Of a stretch of 64,000 nt of DNA, positions 27,931 through 39,385 are shown one piece after another. The number at the start of each line of letters is the position of its first letter. Position 1 is the first letter of the stretch. Under the pieces are notes generated by a model. That model saw only the letters and a list, made by a program, of their open reading frames with translations. It was not told the DNA's origin and searched no databases. The stretch is from Muraenolepis orangiensis (Eukaryota; Chordata; Actinopteri; Gadiformes; Muraenolepididae). The stretch is from the NCBI GenBank assembly GCA_027704905.1, contig JANIIK010000503.1, positions 1 to 64,000 on the forward strand. The letters run 5' to 3'. The position numbers and the translations under genes are program-made.

Positions 27931-30900
27931 ATGCCTCTTAACTTGGAGGATTTTGTAGCCAAACCAACGGTTGCCAAGTTAAGTTTATGCACTAAAGAGG
28001 ACTTATTGGTAATAGCGGGTCACTATGGGATTAAAATGATCCCAAGTACAAGGAAGCAGCAGCAGAAACTAGAGCTGATTGAGGCTTTAATTAAAAAAGA
28101 GGTTCTTGAGCTTTCTGCTCGTGATCTTCCAGACAAGGAGGAGGTCGCAGGTGAACTTGTTTCTTCTAATCAGCTGGAGCTCAGAAGGCTTGAGCTAGAG
28201 TTTGAAAACAGGAAATTAGAGCGAGAGCATGAGGCTCGTGAGGCCGAGCGTGTGCGCGCTCAGGAGACTGAGCAGGCTGAGCGTGCGGCTCGTGTTCGTG
28301 CTCAGGAGGCTGGTGAGCGGGCTGAGCGTGTTGGTGCTCAGGAGGCTGGTGAGCAGGCTGAACGGGCTGAGCGTGTTGGTGCTCAGGAGGCTGGTGAGCA
28401 GGCTGAGCGGGCTGAGCGTGCGGCACGTGCTCAGGAGGCTGGTGAGCAGGCTGAGCGGGCTGAGCGTGTTGGTGCTCAGGAGGCTGGTGAGCAGGCTGAG
28501 CGGGCTGAGCGTGCGGCACGTGCTCAGGAGGCTGGTGAGCAGGCTGAGCGGGCTGAGCGTGCGGCTCGTGTTCGTGCTCAGGAGGCTGGTGAGCAGGCTG
28601 AGCGGGCTGAGCGTGCGGCTCGTGTTCGTGCTCAGGAGGCTGGTGAGCAGGCTGAGCGGGCTGAGCGTGCGGCTCGTGTTCGTGCTCAGGAGGCTGGTGA
28701 GCAGGCTGAGCGGGCTGAGCGTGCGGCTCGTGTTCGTGCTCAGGAGGCTGGTGAGCAGGCTGAGCGGGCTGAGCGTGCGGCACGTGCTCAGGAGGCTGGT
28801 GAGCAGGCTGAGCGGGCTGAGCGTGCGGCACGTGCTCAGGAGGCTGGTGAGCAGGCTGAGCAGGCTGAGCGTGCGGCTCGTGTTCGTGCTCAGGAGGCTG
28901 GTGAGCAGGCTGAGCGGGCTGAGCGTGCGGCTCGTGTTCGTGCTCAGGAGGCTGGTGAGCAGGCTGAGCGGGCTGAGCGTGCGGCACGTGCTCAGGAGGC
29001 TGGTGAGCAGGCTGAGCGGGCTGAGCGTGCGGCACGTGCTCAGGAGGCTGGTGAGCAGGCTGAGCAGGCTGAGCGTGCGGCTCGTGTTCGTGCTCAGGAG
29101 GCTGGTGAGCAGGCTGAGCGGGCTGAGCGTGCGGCTCGTGTTCGTGCTCAGGAGGCTGGTGAGCAGGCTGAGCGGGCTGAGCGTGCGGCCCGTGTTCGTG
29201 CTCAGGAGGCTGGTGAGCAGGCTGAGCGGGCTGAGCGTGCGGCTCGTGTTCGTGCTCAGGAGGCTGGTGAGCAGGCTGAGCGGGCTGAGCGTGCGGCTCG
29301 TGTTCGTGCTCAGGAGGCTGGTGAGCAGGCTGAGCGGGCTGAGCGTGCGGCACGTGCTCAGGAGGCTGGTGAGCAGGCTGAGCGGGCTGAGCGTGCGGCT
29401 CGTGTTCGTGCTCAGGAGGCTGGTGAGCAGGCTGAGCGGGCTGAGCGTGCGGCTCGTGTTCGTGCTCAGGAGGCTGGTGAGCAGGCTGAGCGGGCTGAGC
29501 GTGCGGCTCGTGTTCGTGCTCAGGAGGCTGGTGAGCAGGCTGAGCGGGCTGAGCGTGCGGCTCGTGTTCGTGCTCAGGAGGCTGGTGAGCAGGCTGAGCG
29601 GGCTGTGCGTGCGGCACGTGCTCAGGAGGCTGGTGAGCAGGCTGAGCGGGCTGAGCGTGCGGCTCGTGTTCGTGCTCAGGAGGCTGGTGAGCAGGCTGAG
29701 CGGGCTGAGCGTGCGGCTCGTGTTCGTGCTCAGGAGGCTGGTGAGCAGGCTGAGCGGGCTGAGCGTGCGGCTCGTGTTCGTGCTCAGGAGGCTGGTGAGC
29801 AGGCTGAGCGGGCTGAGCGTGCGGCTCGTGTTCGTGCTCAGGAGGCTGGTGAGCGGGCTGAACGTGCGGCTCGTGTTCGTGCTCAGGAGGCTGGTGAGCA
29901 GGCTGAGCGGGCTGAGCGTGCGGCTCGTGTTCGTGCTCAGGAGGCTGGTGAGCAGGCTGAGCGGGCTGAGCGTGCGGCTCGTGTTCGTGCTCAGGAGGCT
30001 GGTGAGCAGGCTGAGCGGGCTGAGCGTGCGGCTCGTGTTCGTGCTCAGGAGGCTGGTGAGCAGGCTGAGCGGGCTGAACGTGCGGCCCGTGTTCGTGCTC
30101 AGGAGGCTGGTGAGCAGGCTGAGCGGGCTGAGCGTGCGGCTCGTGTTCGTGCTCAGGAGGCTGGTGAGCAGGCTGAGAGGGCTGAGCGTGCGGCTCGTGT
30201 TCGTGCTCAGGAGGCTGGTGAGCAGGCTGAGCGGGCTGAACGTGCGGCTCGTGTTCGTGCTCAGGAGGCTGGTGAGCAGGCTGAGAGGGCTGAGCGTGCG
30301 GCTCGTGTTCGTGCTCAGGAGGCTGGTGAGCAGGCTGAGCGGGCTGAACGTGCGGCTCGTGTTCGTGCTCAGGAGGCTGGTGAGCAGGCTGAGCGGGCTG
30401 AGCGGGCTGAGCGTGCGGCTCGTGTTCGTGCTCAGGAGGCTGGTGAGCAGGCTGAGCGGGCTGAGCGTGCGGCTCGTGTTCGTGCTCAGGAGGCTGGTGA
30501 GCAGGCTGAGCGGGCTGAGCGTGCGGCTCGTGTTCGTGCTCAGGAGGCTGGTGAGCAGGCTGAGCGGGCTGAGCGTACGGCACGTGCTCAGGAGGCTGAG
30601 CGTGCACGGGAACGCGAGCATGAGCTTGAAATGAGAAGAATTGGGGGGGTAGGGCACCCAGAACGACATGAAGATAGGTTTGATGTTGCCAAGCACATGC
30701 GTCTTGTTCTTAGAGAAGGATGTTGATAAGTATTTCTCTATGTTTGAAAATGTGGCAGCCACTCTTCAATGGCCTAATGATCACTGGACACTTCTTCTCC
30801 AGAGTGCACTTACTGGGAAGGCACAGCATGTTTATGCATCACTTTGTCCAAATAACCAAGATTACAGTGTGGTTAAAGCTGCTATTCTCAGAGCATACGA

Positions 30901-31364
30901 GTTGGTGCCAGAGGCATATAGACAAAGGTTCCGTGCATTCAGAAAAAACAATTCACAGACCTACGTGGAATTTGCTTATGAGAAGGAGTTGTTATTTGAC
31001 CGATGGTGTGCGTCGGAGAAAGTTGACAACTTAGCAAAGATGCGAGACCTCATTCTTCTTGAGGAATTTAAGGCTTATTGTTTGCCTGACAGCATTGCAA
31101 TGTATATCAATGAGCAGAAAGTGACTAAGTGTTCGGCAGCGGCAGGTCTCGCTGATGAGTTTGTATTAACACACAATGTTTTTCGATAAACATAGCTATC
31201 CCATGCGTAATGTAGAGGGCAAGCCAAAATGGAGCTTTGTTGACAAGCCCATAGCCTCTGGCAGCGGTGACATTGGCGATAGTGGAGAGAAAGGGGTGAG
31301 GAGAGACCTTCGTGAGTGTTTCCACTGTGGAAAGAAAGGTCATATAAGAGATAACTGTTATTAA
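27931..31364 (+). pseudogene. gag: Gypsy 3 gag with a giant coiled-coil repeat insertion
   Basis: Starts MPLNLEDFVAKPTVAKLSLC, alignable with the N-termini of the other Gmr1-type gags (the ATG at 27931 is preferred to 27793 for this reason). A charged helix leads at about 28270 into roughly 44 tandem 16- or 18-residue units of the type AGEQAERAERAARVRAQE, up to 30594. The helix then resumes (REREHELEMRRIG), followed after a frameshift near 30715 by the capsid-like domain (30720-31189; VDKYFSMFENVAATLQW, LVPEAYRQRFRAFRK, ELLFDRWC). After a second frameshift a CCHC zinc knuckle CFHCGKKGHIRDNC closes it at 31318-31359. The corresponding spot in the related gags holds only one short charged helix. 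Confidence 0.85.
28270..30594 (+). repeat. Coding minisatellite, ~44 units of 54 or 48 bp
   Basis: Units of 54 bp (18 codons) and 48 bp (16 codons) built on gctgagcgggctgagcgtgcgg. All unit lengths are multiples of three, so four of the six frames stay open across 2.3 kb; the apparent proteins of 801, 808 and 848 residues in the other frames are shadows of this repeat. Confidence 0.97.
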
Positions 31365-31921
31365 AGCGGCCAAATCATAAAAATATAAGAAAGAAATATA
31401 ACTCAAAGCAAAGTGCCGCTGAGGCACCCGGTAAAAATTGAGGTCCGAGCAAAATTCGTTTTAGTGCAATTTATTTGACACATACAAGTACTTTTTTCTT
31501 AGTTCTTACCCGATGGTAAAAAACCATATGCCTACCGGGTGCCCCTCACTACCACCTGTTTCCCAGATCTATAATGAGCAGGTCCCCGGCTCCGGTGCCC
31601 AAAGGCTGCCTTTTCAAAACAGAGGCATAGTACAACTTATTTGATAAGCTTAAGTAAGAATTAAAAGGAAGATTTACTATAAACAAAAAAGAACAATAAA
31701 ACAAATGGATAACTATTAAATAATATAAGCTCCTAGATATGGCTTCATCATACCGGCCCCTAATTGTGATGCCATAGCAAATCAATTACAACAAAACATT
31801 CTATGGAGCCAGGTAACACCTTTAAATATTTTAAACTACGCAAAATATCAAATCACATTTCTGTTTATCATACAAAATCTACTAATATGCATATCCACAT
31901 TCAACAAGTCATTTCAATTAG
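31358..31921 (-). repeat. Probable 3' LTR of Pao A
   Basis: The outer end shares 28 bp with 50335-50362. The inner edge is set at the purine-rich GGAGGGGGGATC...GTGGGGGC (- strand, 31921-31950), which would be the polypurine tract. Both limits are approximate because the partner LTR is truncated. Confidence 0.45.
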
Positions 31922-32114
31922 CCCCCACTTAGATCCCCCCTCCAGAGTCCATGCCATCCGTGTCTTTTGTGGTATCACCACTCACCGTCCCTGAGGCAGG
32001 AGACAGTAGTTAAAAGGGTATCAGTGTAGTTTGAAATAGAGAGGATTGTGTATGGAAAGATGTAAGAAAGATAGTATGTGTGTGTGCAGGGGATAAGGGG
32101 TAGGGCATTGGCTA

Positions 32115-32362
32115 GCTCTTGGCTCCGTTGGCTTCCAGGAGTAGACAGAGCTTACTAATGGGCCTTTGCAGGATGTTAGTCTTGGTCTGAACTAACACAC
32201 TTCTGACCAGACCTTTGGGTCCAGGCAGGGTTTTAACCACACGGCCGAGGGGCCATGAGTTCCTTGGTGCTGTTTCATCGACGATGACCACAATATCGTT
32301 GGGTTGAAGATTCCTTCTAGTGTTGACCCACTTTTGCCTTTGGAGCGGGTCACTGGTGCTTT
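32115..32362 (-). pseudogene. C-terminal DUF5641-like domain of Pao A pol
   Basis: On the - strand an untracked frame encodes LQRQKWVNTRRNLQPNDIVV, then RNSWPLGRVVKTLPGPKGLV and RSVLVQTKTNILQRPISKLC, the domain that ends Pao/BEL integrases. It follows the RNase H end after only about 30 bp, so the integrase catalytic core has been deleted. Confidence 0.8.
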
Positions 32363-32389
32363 AGCTCTTTTAGATTGAAGCAGTAGTGT

Positions 32390-35037
32390 TCAATGAGGTC
32401 GGTGGTTATTTATTTTCAAGCTGTTAACAGAGATGTCCTTTTTAATCTCTGGATCCTTAAGGAGGATGTGGCCAAGATCCTCTGGCACTTTGGGCCATTC
32501 ACTTTCCTCCTTTGACAGGAAGTCAGGGCCATTCAACCATCTTGTAGACTCCAAGAATGGTTCAATATTCAATCCACGTGATGCAAAGTCTGCTGGATTG
32601 TCCTTGGAACTTACATGCCTCCATTGGCTTTCTTGGGACAAGTTGTGAATCACTGCTATCCTATTAGCAACGTAGGTATGGAATCTTTTTGTTTGGTTGT
32701 GGATGTATTTTAGTACCGATGTACTATCTGTCCAGAAGGTTGATTTCTGTAGTTTCATGTTTAGTTCCTTCTGTAACATCCTGTCCACTTTTACAGCAAG
32801 TGTAGCAGCTGCGAGCTCCAGTCTGGGAATGGTGATTTGCTTCAGAGGATTGACTCTGGATTTCCCGAGAATGAATGACACATGAGTATCTCCTTTGTGG
32901 TTCGTGAATCTAATGTAGCTTGCAGTGCCATGCCCTGTTTCACTTGCGTCACAGAAGTGATGCAGCTCAGCAGTCCTTATGAGTCCAAAATGTTCAGGCT
33001 TCATGCACCTGTCCACTTCAAATCTGCTCAGCTGGTCTAGTTCTGCTATCCATCTTTGCCATGACTTTGAAAGGTGTTCTGGGATAACTTCATCCCATCC
33101 ACACTTATCAATGCAGAGTCCTCTAAGGATTTGCTTGGCCTTGAGGATAAATGGTGAAAGGAAACCGAGGGGATCGTAAATAGAACTGACAATAGAAAGA
33201 ACTGTTCTTCTTGTAGGAACTCTGTGTATGATGGCAGCAGTGAAGGTAAAGGTATCTCTCACGATATTCCACTGGATGCCTAGAACTCTTTCTAGAGGTG
33301 TTTTTTCTTTGTCCAGATCTAGTTGCTCAACTGGTTTAGCTCTGTGCCCTTCAGGTATGGTTCTAAGCACGTCTTGGCTGTTACTCACCCATTTGGTAAG
33401 AGTAAATCCTCCCTCGGCACATGCCTTCCTTAGATCCTTGGTAAGATCGATAGCTTCAGTTGTAGAAGCCACAGATTTGAGACAATCATCCACATAAAAG
33501 CTGCGCTGAATGGTTTCCAGTACCTCCGTGCTGTATTTACTGGTATTGTCTTTTGACACTTGTTGCAAGGCAAAGCTGGCTATGCTTGGGGATGATACTG
33601 CACCAAAGAGATGCACATTCATCCGATAGACCTCCAATGGTTTGCTGATGTCTCCTTGAGGCCACCACAAAAACCTGAGATAGTCACGGTGGTCTTCCTG
33701 TACTTGTACTTGGTAGTACATTGCTTCAATGTCAGCCATTATTGCAATTTTTTCCTGACGGAAACGAAGCAAGACGCCTAGAAGGGGATTAGTCAAGTCC
33801 GGACCTTGGAGGAGTTCAGCATTAAGGGACTTTCCTTTAAATGAAGATGAACAGTCAAATACAACCCTGAGGTTCTTCTTTCTTTTATGGTAAACCCCAT
33901 GATGCGGTATGTACCAGAGCCTGCCGTCTGATCTTTGAAGTTGATCTTGTGGAACCTTTTCGGCATAGCCCTTTTCCAGTACCTTTGCCATGAAGGCTTT
34001 ATATTCTTCAGCGTAAACTGAATCCCTCTTGAATTTCCCAGCAAGGTTGGTTGTGCGATGTAGTGCCATGTTGTAACTGTTAGGCAGGGCCAAGTCCTTA
34101 TCACGGAAGGGTAGAGGTAAGTGGTAATGTCCGTTTTTGATAATTATTGAACTTTCCGCCAGGTCCATGAATTTCCTGTCCTCACATGACATCTCTCTTT
34201 TTTCCTCATATTCCTTTTCAGGGAAATCCTGGTTGTACTGTGAGACTAGCTGGTCCCTCAGATTATCCAGTGAAATTCTATTGACGGTTGCTGACATTGT
34301 TTCAGAAGTATCCATAGCAGTGTGAGATTTGAGGGGCCCATTGACCACCCATCCAAACATTGTCTTCACTGCATATGGTCCATTACCCTGACTGTGGATT
34401 ATATCCCAGGGTTCCAAGGCTTTGGGAACATTCATCCCTATTAGCATTTCAATGTCTGCATCAATTTCTTTGATTTGGATCTGACTGAGATGAGGCCATT
34501 TTTCAAGATCGGATTGTGTGAGAAGGTTTTCCTTTGAGACAGGAATCTTAGTTTGTGTGTACACTTCAGGCAAGTTGATAAATTGTCCTCCATTTATGTT
34601 TCCTATTTCCAGTCCTGTGATTTCATAGCTTTTTGCATTCCTTTTTTGTCCCATTGTGCGGAGTATAATTTCAGTCTTTCGTCCTTTAGTATTCAGTTGG
34701 TTCATTAGGTTTTCAGTACAGAATGTGGCCGTGCTCCCAGGGTCAAGAAAGGCGTAGGTTTGAATATACTTGCTTCCTTTTGCTGCTTTAACTTGCACCG
34801 GAACAATAGCAAGTGCACAATTCTCACCGGCCCCTGTTGACTGATCAGCTGATACTTTCGCACTGTTGATGGACGTTAGCTTTGGTTCTGTTCTACTGTT
34901 TTGCAGGGTGACTTCCTTTGAATTTAAAGCATCAATATGCAGCAGTGTTGGATGTTTCCTTTGGCATGTTAGACAGTTTAGCTTGAATGTACAGTCTTTG
35001 CTCATGTGACCCTTCTTAAGGCAACCAAAACAGTAAC
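32390..35037 (-). pseudogene. Pao A zinc knuckle, protease, reverse transcriptase and RNase H
   Basis: An open frame of about 880 residues. In order: the end of a CCHC knuckle (CFGCLKKGHMSKDC), aspartic protease with FLDPGSTATFC (Pao type DPGS), the GNGPYAVKTMFGWVVNGPL block, RT with VVFDCSSSFKGKSLNAELLQ, IAIMADIEAMYYQVQV and the catalytic SFYVDDCLKS, then YDPLGFLSPFILKAK and an RNase H-like segment (FCDASETGHG, FWTDSTSVLKYI, DNPADFASRG). The 5' end is cut by the LINE at 35043. The reading frame is intact, which is notable for a piece of a dead element. Confidence 0.92.
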
Positions 35038-35458
35038 CATTCAGATTCAGATTCAGATTCAGATTCAGATTACTTTATTAATCCCGAGGGAAATTAAGGT
35101 GCAACAGTTGACACAGGGGGAATAAATGCACACACAAAAATACTAATACCTAAGCTAAAAAACAAAACAACTAACTAAATAAAACTATTATAAACAAAAA
35201 TATAATTCTAAATGAAATCTAAATGTATTGATAAATGAAGATAAATTTACAGTATTATTACAGTAATACGTAGGTATACACAATACACACCAATACGTAT
35301 AGTGCAAATTGGCAGTAATAATATATTAATAAATAACTCAACTGAAAAGTGACATGTGAAAAGTGAATTAGGATTTGAAATATAATTTACAGTGCAAAGT
35401 TACAATGAGATGATTTACAGTGCGTTGACCAAAAATAATAATAATAAGTACGTTGGCC

Positions 35459-35955
35459 TCAGGTCACTGAGTCTCCACTGTCCCTCTCACGACCCGAGGT
35501 AGATGAGTTAAAGAGTCTAATGGCCACAGGAAGAAAGGACTTCCTATGGCGTTCTGTGGTGCACCTGGGTGGAATGCGTCTGTTGCTAAAGGTGCTTCTA
35601 TATGAGGTCAGCACCTGATGGAGAGGGTGAGAGTTGTTGTCAAGGATACTACGCAGCTTGCGCAGCATCCTTCTCTCAGACACCACCAACAAGGAGTCCA
35701 GCTGGACCCCCAGGACAGCGCCAGCCTTCCTGACAATCTTGCTGATCTTGTTGGCGTCTGCTGATCTCAACCTGCTTCCCCAGCAAACGACACCGGAGAA
35801 GATGGCACTGGCTACCACCGACTGGTAGAACACATTCAGCATCTTGTTGCAAACGTTGAAGGACCGGAGCCTCCGCAGGAAGTAGAGACGGCTCTGGCCC
35901 TTCTTGTAAACAGCCTCAGAGTTCTTGGCCCAGACCAGTTTGTTGTCCAGATGAA
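35459..35955 (-). pseudogene. L2-B C-terminal part
   Basis: Encodes NKLVWAKNSEAVYKKGQSRL, YFLRRLRSFNVCNKMLNVFY and so on to SFLPVAIRLFNSSTSG, the C-terminal part of a LINE ORF2. The frame is open from the L2-A junction at 35955 to the stop at 35459. The 3' UTR runs from there to 35043. Confidence 0.88.
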
Positions 35956-36228
35956 CTCAAGTCAAGTCAAGTTTATTGTCACTTCACAGTTTACAGTTTA
36001 GTATAAAGCAGTGATGTGAAATTCTTGTGTGCAATACCCGACGACAGACAGCAGTTGTAGAATAAGATAAAATAAAAATAGATAAAAATAGAATAAAAAA
36101 TAGAATAAAAAATAGAATAAGGAATATAAAATAAAAATAAAAATGCAATTTATAAAATGCAAAAATCAGCACAGAAAAGAGCAATATATATATATAAATC
36201 AATGTAATAAAATATACATTGTTATATG

Positions 36229-36465
36229 TTATACGCCCTTGTTCAGCAGCCTGATGGCCTGACTGTGGAAGCTATCTCTAAGCCTATTTGTACGACACTT
36301 GATACTGCGGTATCGCCTGCCTGACGGTAATAGTGAGTAAAGTTCGTGGCTGGGGTGGGCAATGTCTTTTATAATTCTTTTGGCCTTGGCCACGCACCGC
36401 TGGTTGTAAATGTCCAGGAGGGAGGGGAGCTCACCTCCAACGATATACTGGGCCGTCCGCACCAC
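36229..36465 (-). pseudogene. L2-A ORF2 C-terminus in shifted frame
   Basis: Encodes the true C-terminal 78 residues (RTAQYIVGGELPSLLDIYNQ onward to SQAIRLLNKGV), identical to the end of the + copy at 25602. Confidence 0.9.
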
Positions 36466-39166
36466 CCTTTGAAGCGCTCTGCGCTCGAGTGCCGTGCAGT
36501 TCCCGTACCAGGCACCCTGTCAGAACACTCTCGATGGTGCCGTTGTAGAATGTTCTCAGGATGCGGGGGCCCATGCTGAATTTCTTCAGACGCCTGAGAA
36601 AATACAGGCGTTGTTGGGCCTTTTTCACCACGTGTGTGGTGTGCGTGGACCATGTGAGGTCCTCGGAGATGTGCACGCCGAGGAACTTGAAGCTGCTGAC
36701 CCTCTCTACTGCAACGCCGTCGATGGAGATAGGGCTGTGCTCTCCCCTCTGCCTCCTGAAGTCCACGATCAGCTCCTTGGTCTTCTTGACGTTGAGGGCG
36801 AGGCTGTTCTCCTGGCACCACTGCTCCAGCGATCCGACCTCCTCCCTGTAGGCTGTCTCGTCGTCGCCGGCGATCAGGCCCATCACTGTCGTGTCGTCAG
36901 CAAACTTGACGATGACGTTGGAGCTGTGCATAGCCATGCAGTCGTGGGTGTAGAGGGAGTAGAGGAGAGGGCTCAGCACGCATCCCTGGGGGGCTCCCGT
37001 GTTGAGGGTCAGTGGCTCTGATGTGGTGCTGCCCATCCTCACCACCTGGCGGCGGTCCGACAGGAGGTTCAGTATCCAGCTGCACATGGATGGGGGTACG
37101 CCTAGACCTCTCAGCTTGGTGTCGAGCTTGGCAGGAACTATTGTGTTGAATGCTGAGCTGTAGTCCACAAACAGCATTCGCACATAACAGTTCTTCCCCT
37201 CCAAGTGGGAAAGGGCAGTGTGGAGGGCCATGGCAATTGCGTCGTCCGTGGATCTATTTTGACGATATGCAAATTGCCATGGGTCCAGCGTGGTAGGTAA
37301 CACGGAGCAAATAAAGTCCTTGACCAACCTCTCGAAGCATTTGCTAACGATCGAGGTGAGGGCCACAGGTCTGTAGTCATTCAGGCATGTTACCTTGGTT
37401 TGTTTAGGGACAGGCACGATGGTGGATATCTTGAAGACCGCGGGGACAACAGCCTGGGACAGGGAGAGGTTGAAGATGTCTGCAAAGACTCCTGCCAACT
37501 GGTCTGCGCATGCTCTGAGGACGCGGCCCGGGATGTCGTCGGGGCCTGCCGCCTTACGGATGTTCAGCCGCTTAAAGGTGCGGCGCACATCCGCCTCCGA
37601 GATGCGCAGCTGGCTGGTCTCCCCAGTCGGTGCTGGCTTCGGCGGGCTGCCGTTTACGTCGAACCGAGCAAAAAATGTATTTAGCTCTCCTGGGAGGGAG
37701 GTAGAGGAGTTCTCTACACAACTGGTTCTCCCTCTGAAGTTCGTTATATTCTGCAGCCCCTGCCACATACCCCTCGCATCGTGTTTCTTGAATTTATCTT
37801 CCACTCTGTCCTTATACTCCCGCTTGGCAGTGACGATGGTCTTACGGAGGTCGTAACGGGCTCTCGTATATTCCTCCGTATTCCCGGAACCAAAGGCGGC
37901 GTTACGCGCATGTAGGGCAGCGCGAACATCGCCGTTAATCCACGGTTTCTGGTTGGGATATATCCGAACCGACTTGGTCGGAACAACGTCATCTATGCAC
38001 TTCTTGATGAACCCGGTGACCGACGACGCGTACTCGTTGATGTTATTGTCCGAGGCAACGCGGAACATGTGCCAGTCAGCGTGATCAAAACAATCCTGCA
38101 GCGTAGAATCTGATTGGTCCGACCAGCATTGGACCTCCCTCACAGCGATCGGTTGCTGCTTCAGTCTCTGCCTATAGGCGGGGAGTAGCTGGATAGAGCG
38201 GTGATCTGATTTGCCGAACGGTGGGCGGAGGAGGGCCTTGTAGCCATCACGGAAGGGAGTGTAGCAGTGGTCGAGGATCCGCTCGCCCCGTGTGTTGCTC
38301 TTTATGTGTTGGTAGAACTTCGGGAGAACCTTCTTCAGGTTCGCCTTGTTGAAGTCCCCCGCTACGATGAGAGCAGCCTCGGGGTGGGCCGACTCCTGTT
38401 CGCTGATAGCCCCGTACAGTTCCTTCAGCGCTGTGTCCGTGTTGGCTTGTGGGGGAATGTAAACAGCGGTCACGGTTACCGCTGTAAACTCCCGAGGTAG
38501 CCAGTATGGACGGCACATAAGCATCAGGTACTCCAGGTCCGGGGAACAGAAAGACTTGAGGGGATGTACATGACTTGGGTTGCACCAAGATCTGTTTATC
38601 ATGAGACATACCCCCCCTCCGCGATCTTTACCGGAGAGAGCCTTTGTTCTGTCCGCCCGGTGTACGGAAAATCCCGTCGGCTCGATAGCTGCGTCGGTAA
38701 CCCCCTCCGACATCCATGTCTCCGTAAGGCAGATAATGCAATTGTCCCTAGTTTCCCGGTGGAATTGAATACGAGCCTGTAGTTCGCTTAACTTATTGTC
38801 CAGAGACTGTACATTAGCCAGTAGAATGGTGGGTAGTGGGGGGCGATCGGATCGACATCTCAGCCTGACTAGCACGCCGGCTCGCTTCCCTCGCTTCCTC
38901 CGGCGACGCTTGCGCGTAATCGTGCCCAAAATGGACGGAGATAATCCAGCTGTGACTTCGGGCGGGACGTCCGAGTCGAAAGAGTGAAAAAACTCCGGTA
39001 GGCGGCGAGCGACTGTCGATCTGATCTCCCAAAGTGTGCAGAAGTTATAAGTGAACTTGCTGCTAACATCCTGAACTAAAAAAGTTGCAATAAAAAGAAT
39101 AAATAACAAAAAACTGCGTCGTCGTGCGGGAGCTCGCGACACGGCAGCCATCTCGTACGGCGCCAT
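36431..39166 (-). pseudogene. L2-A ORF2: endonuclease and reverse transcriptase, frameshifted near C-terminus
   Basis: A 911-residue frame. A hydrophobic stretch (residues 18-31) precedes a basic segment (RKRRRRKRGKR, 85-95). The APE-type endonuclease spans about 113-325 with N118 (LANVQSLDNK), E149 (LTETW), D271/N273 (AGDFN) and S320-D321-H322. The reverse transcriptase spans about 530-800 with KAAGPDDIPGRVLRACADQL, D668 (FVDYS), NTGAPQGCVLSPLL (722-735) and the catalytic FADD (755-758). Relative to the + copy, 8 bp (tatcaccg) are missing at about 36510, shifting the last ~80 residues; the proper C-terminus lies in the frame 36465-36229. Confidence 0.93.
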
Positions 39167-39171
39167 ACTCC

Positions 39172-39235
39172 ATATTTATATTTATATAAATATTTATATT
39201 TATATTTATTTATATATATATTTATATTTATATTC
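39172..39235. repeat. AT-rich tract at the L2-A 5' junction
   Basis: A run of tattta/atataa-type repeats, 64 bp, between L2-A and L2-B. The L2-B frame enters it with EYKY (gaatataaatat), so it may be an expansion of the target site. Confidence 0.75.
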
Positions 39236-39385
39236 CTGAACAACTTCAGCGGACACACCCTTGATGGAAATGGGTGTGGGTGTGGATTTCCTCCTGCGGA
39301 AGTCCACCACCATCTCCTTCGTCTTGTCAGTGTTGAGCTGCATATGGTTCAGCTCACACCACTCAACGAAGGAGTCCACGACGCC
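39236..39385 (-). pseudogene. L2-B reverse transcriptase, middle part
   Basis: Fifty residues on the - strand reading FVEWCELNHMQLNTDKTKEM then VVDFRRRKSTPTPISIKGVS, the segment after the catalytic box. Bounded by Gypsy 4 at 39386 and by L2-A at 39235. Confidence 0.85.

Larger units (their letters stand above)
26893..31357 (+). mobile_element. Gypsy retrotransposon 3, Gmr1-like, 5' part only
   Basis: Inferred 5' LTR (about 26893-27259), a weak tRNA-Pro-like primer-binding site (27265-27282), a leader and a gag gene up to the zinc knuckle. There is no pol; the element is cut inside the last cysteine of the zinc knuckle, where the Pao element begins. Its gag resembles the other Gmr1-type gags, so it is probably of that lineage. 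The missing 3' part is not seen on the far side of the Pao element within this window. Confidence 0.65.
35956..39172 (-). mobile_element. LINE L2-A, near full-length copy
   Basis: - strand insertion in L2-B. The 3' end carries the (ACTTG)n tail (tcaagtcaagtcaag at 35956-35970, + strand) and the same 3' UTR as the + copy at 24384-25880. It extends to the ORF2 start at 39166; an AT-rich stretch (39172-39235) follows. Its single large frame is broken only by an 8-bp deletion near the C-terminus, so this copy is recent. Confidence 0.9.

Noticed and set aside
28181..30762. Antisense and second-frame proteins of 801-848 residues over the gag repeat
   Set aside because: Shadows of a 3n-length repeat; only the gag frame joins recognisable gag domains on both sides.
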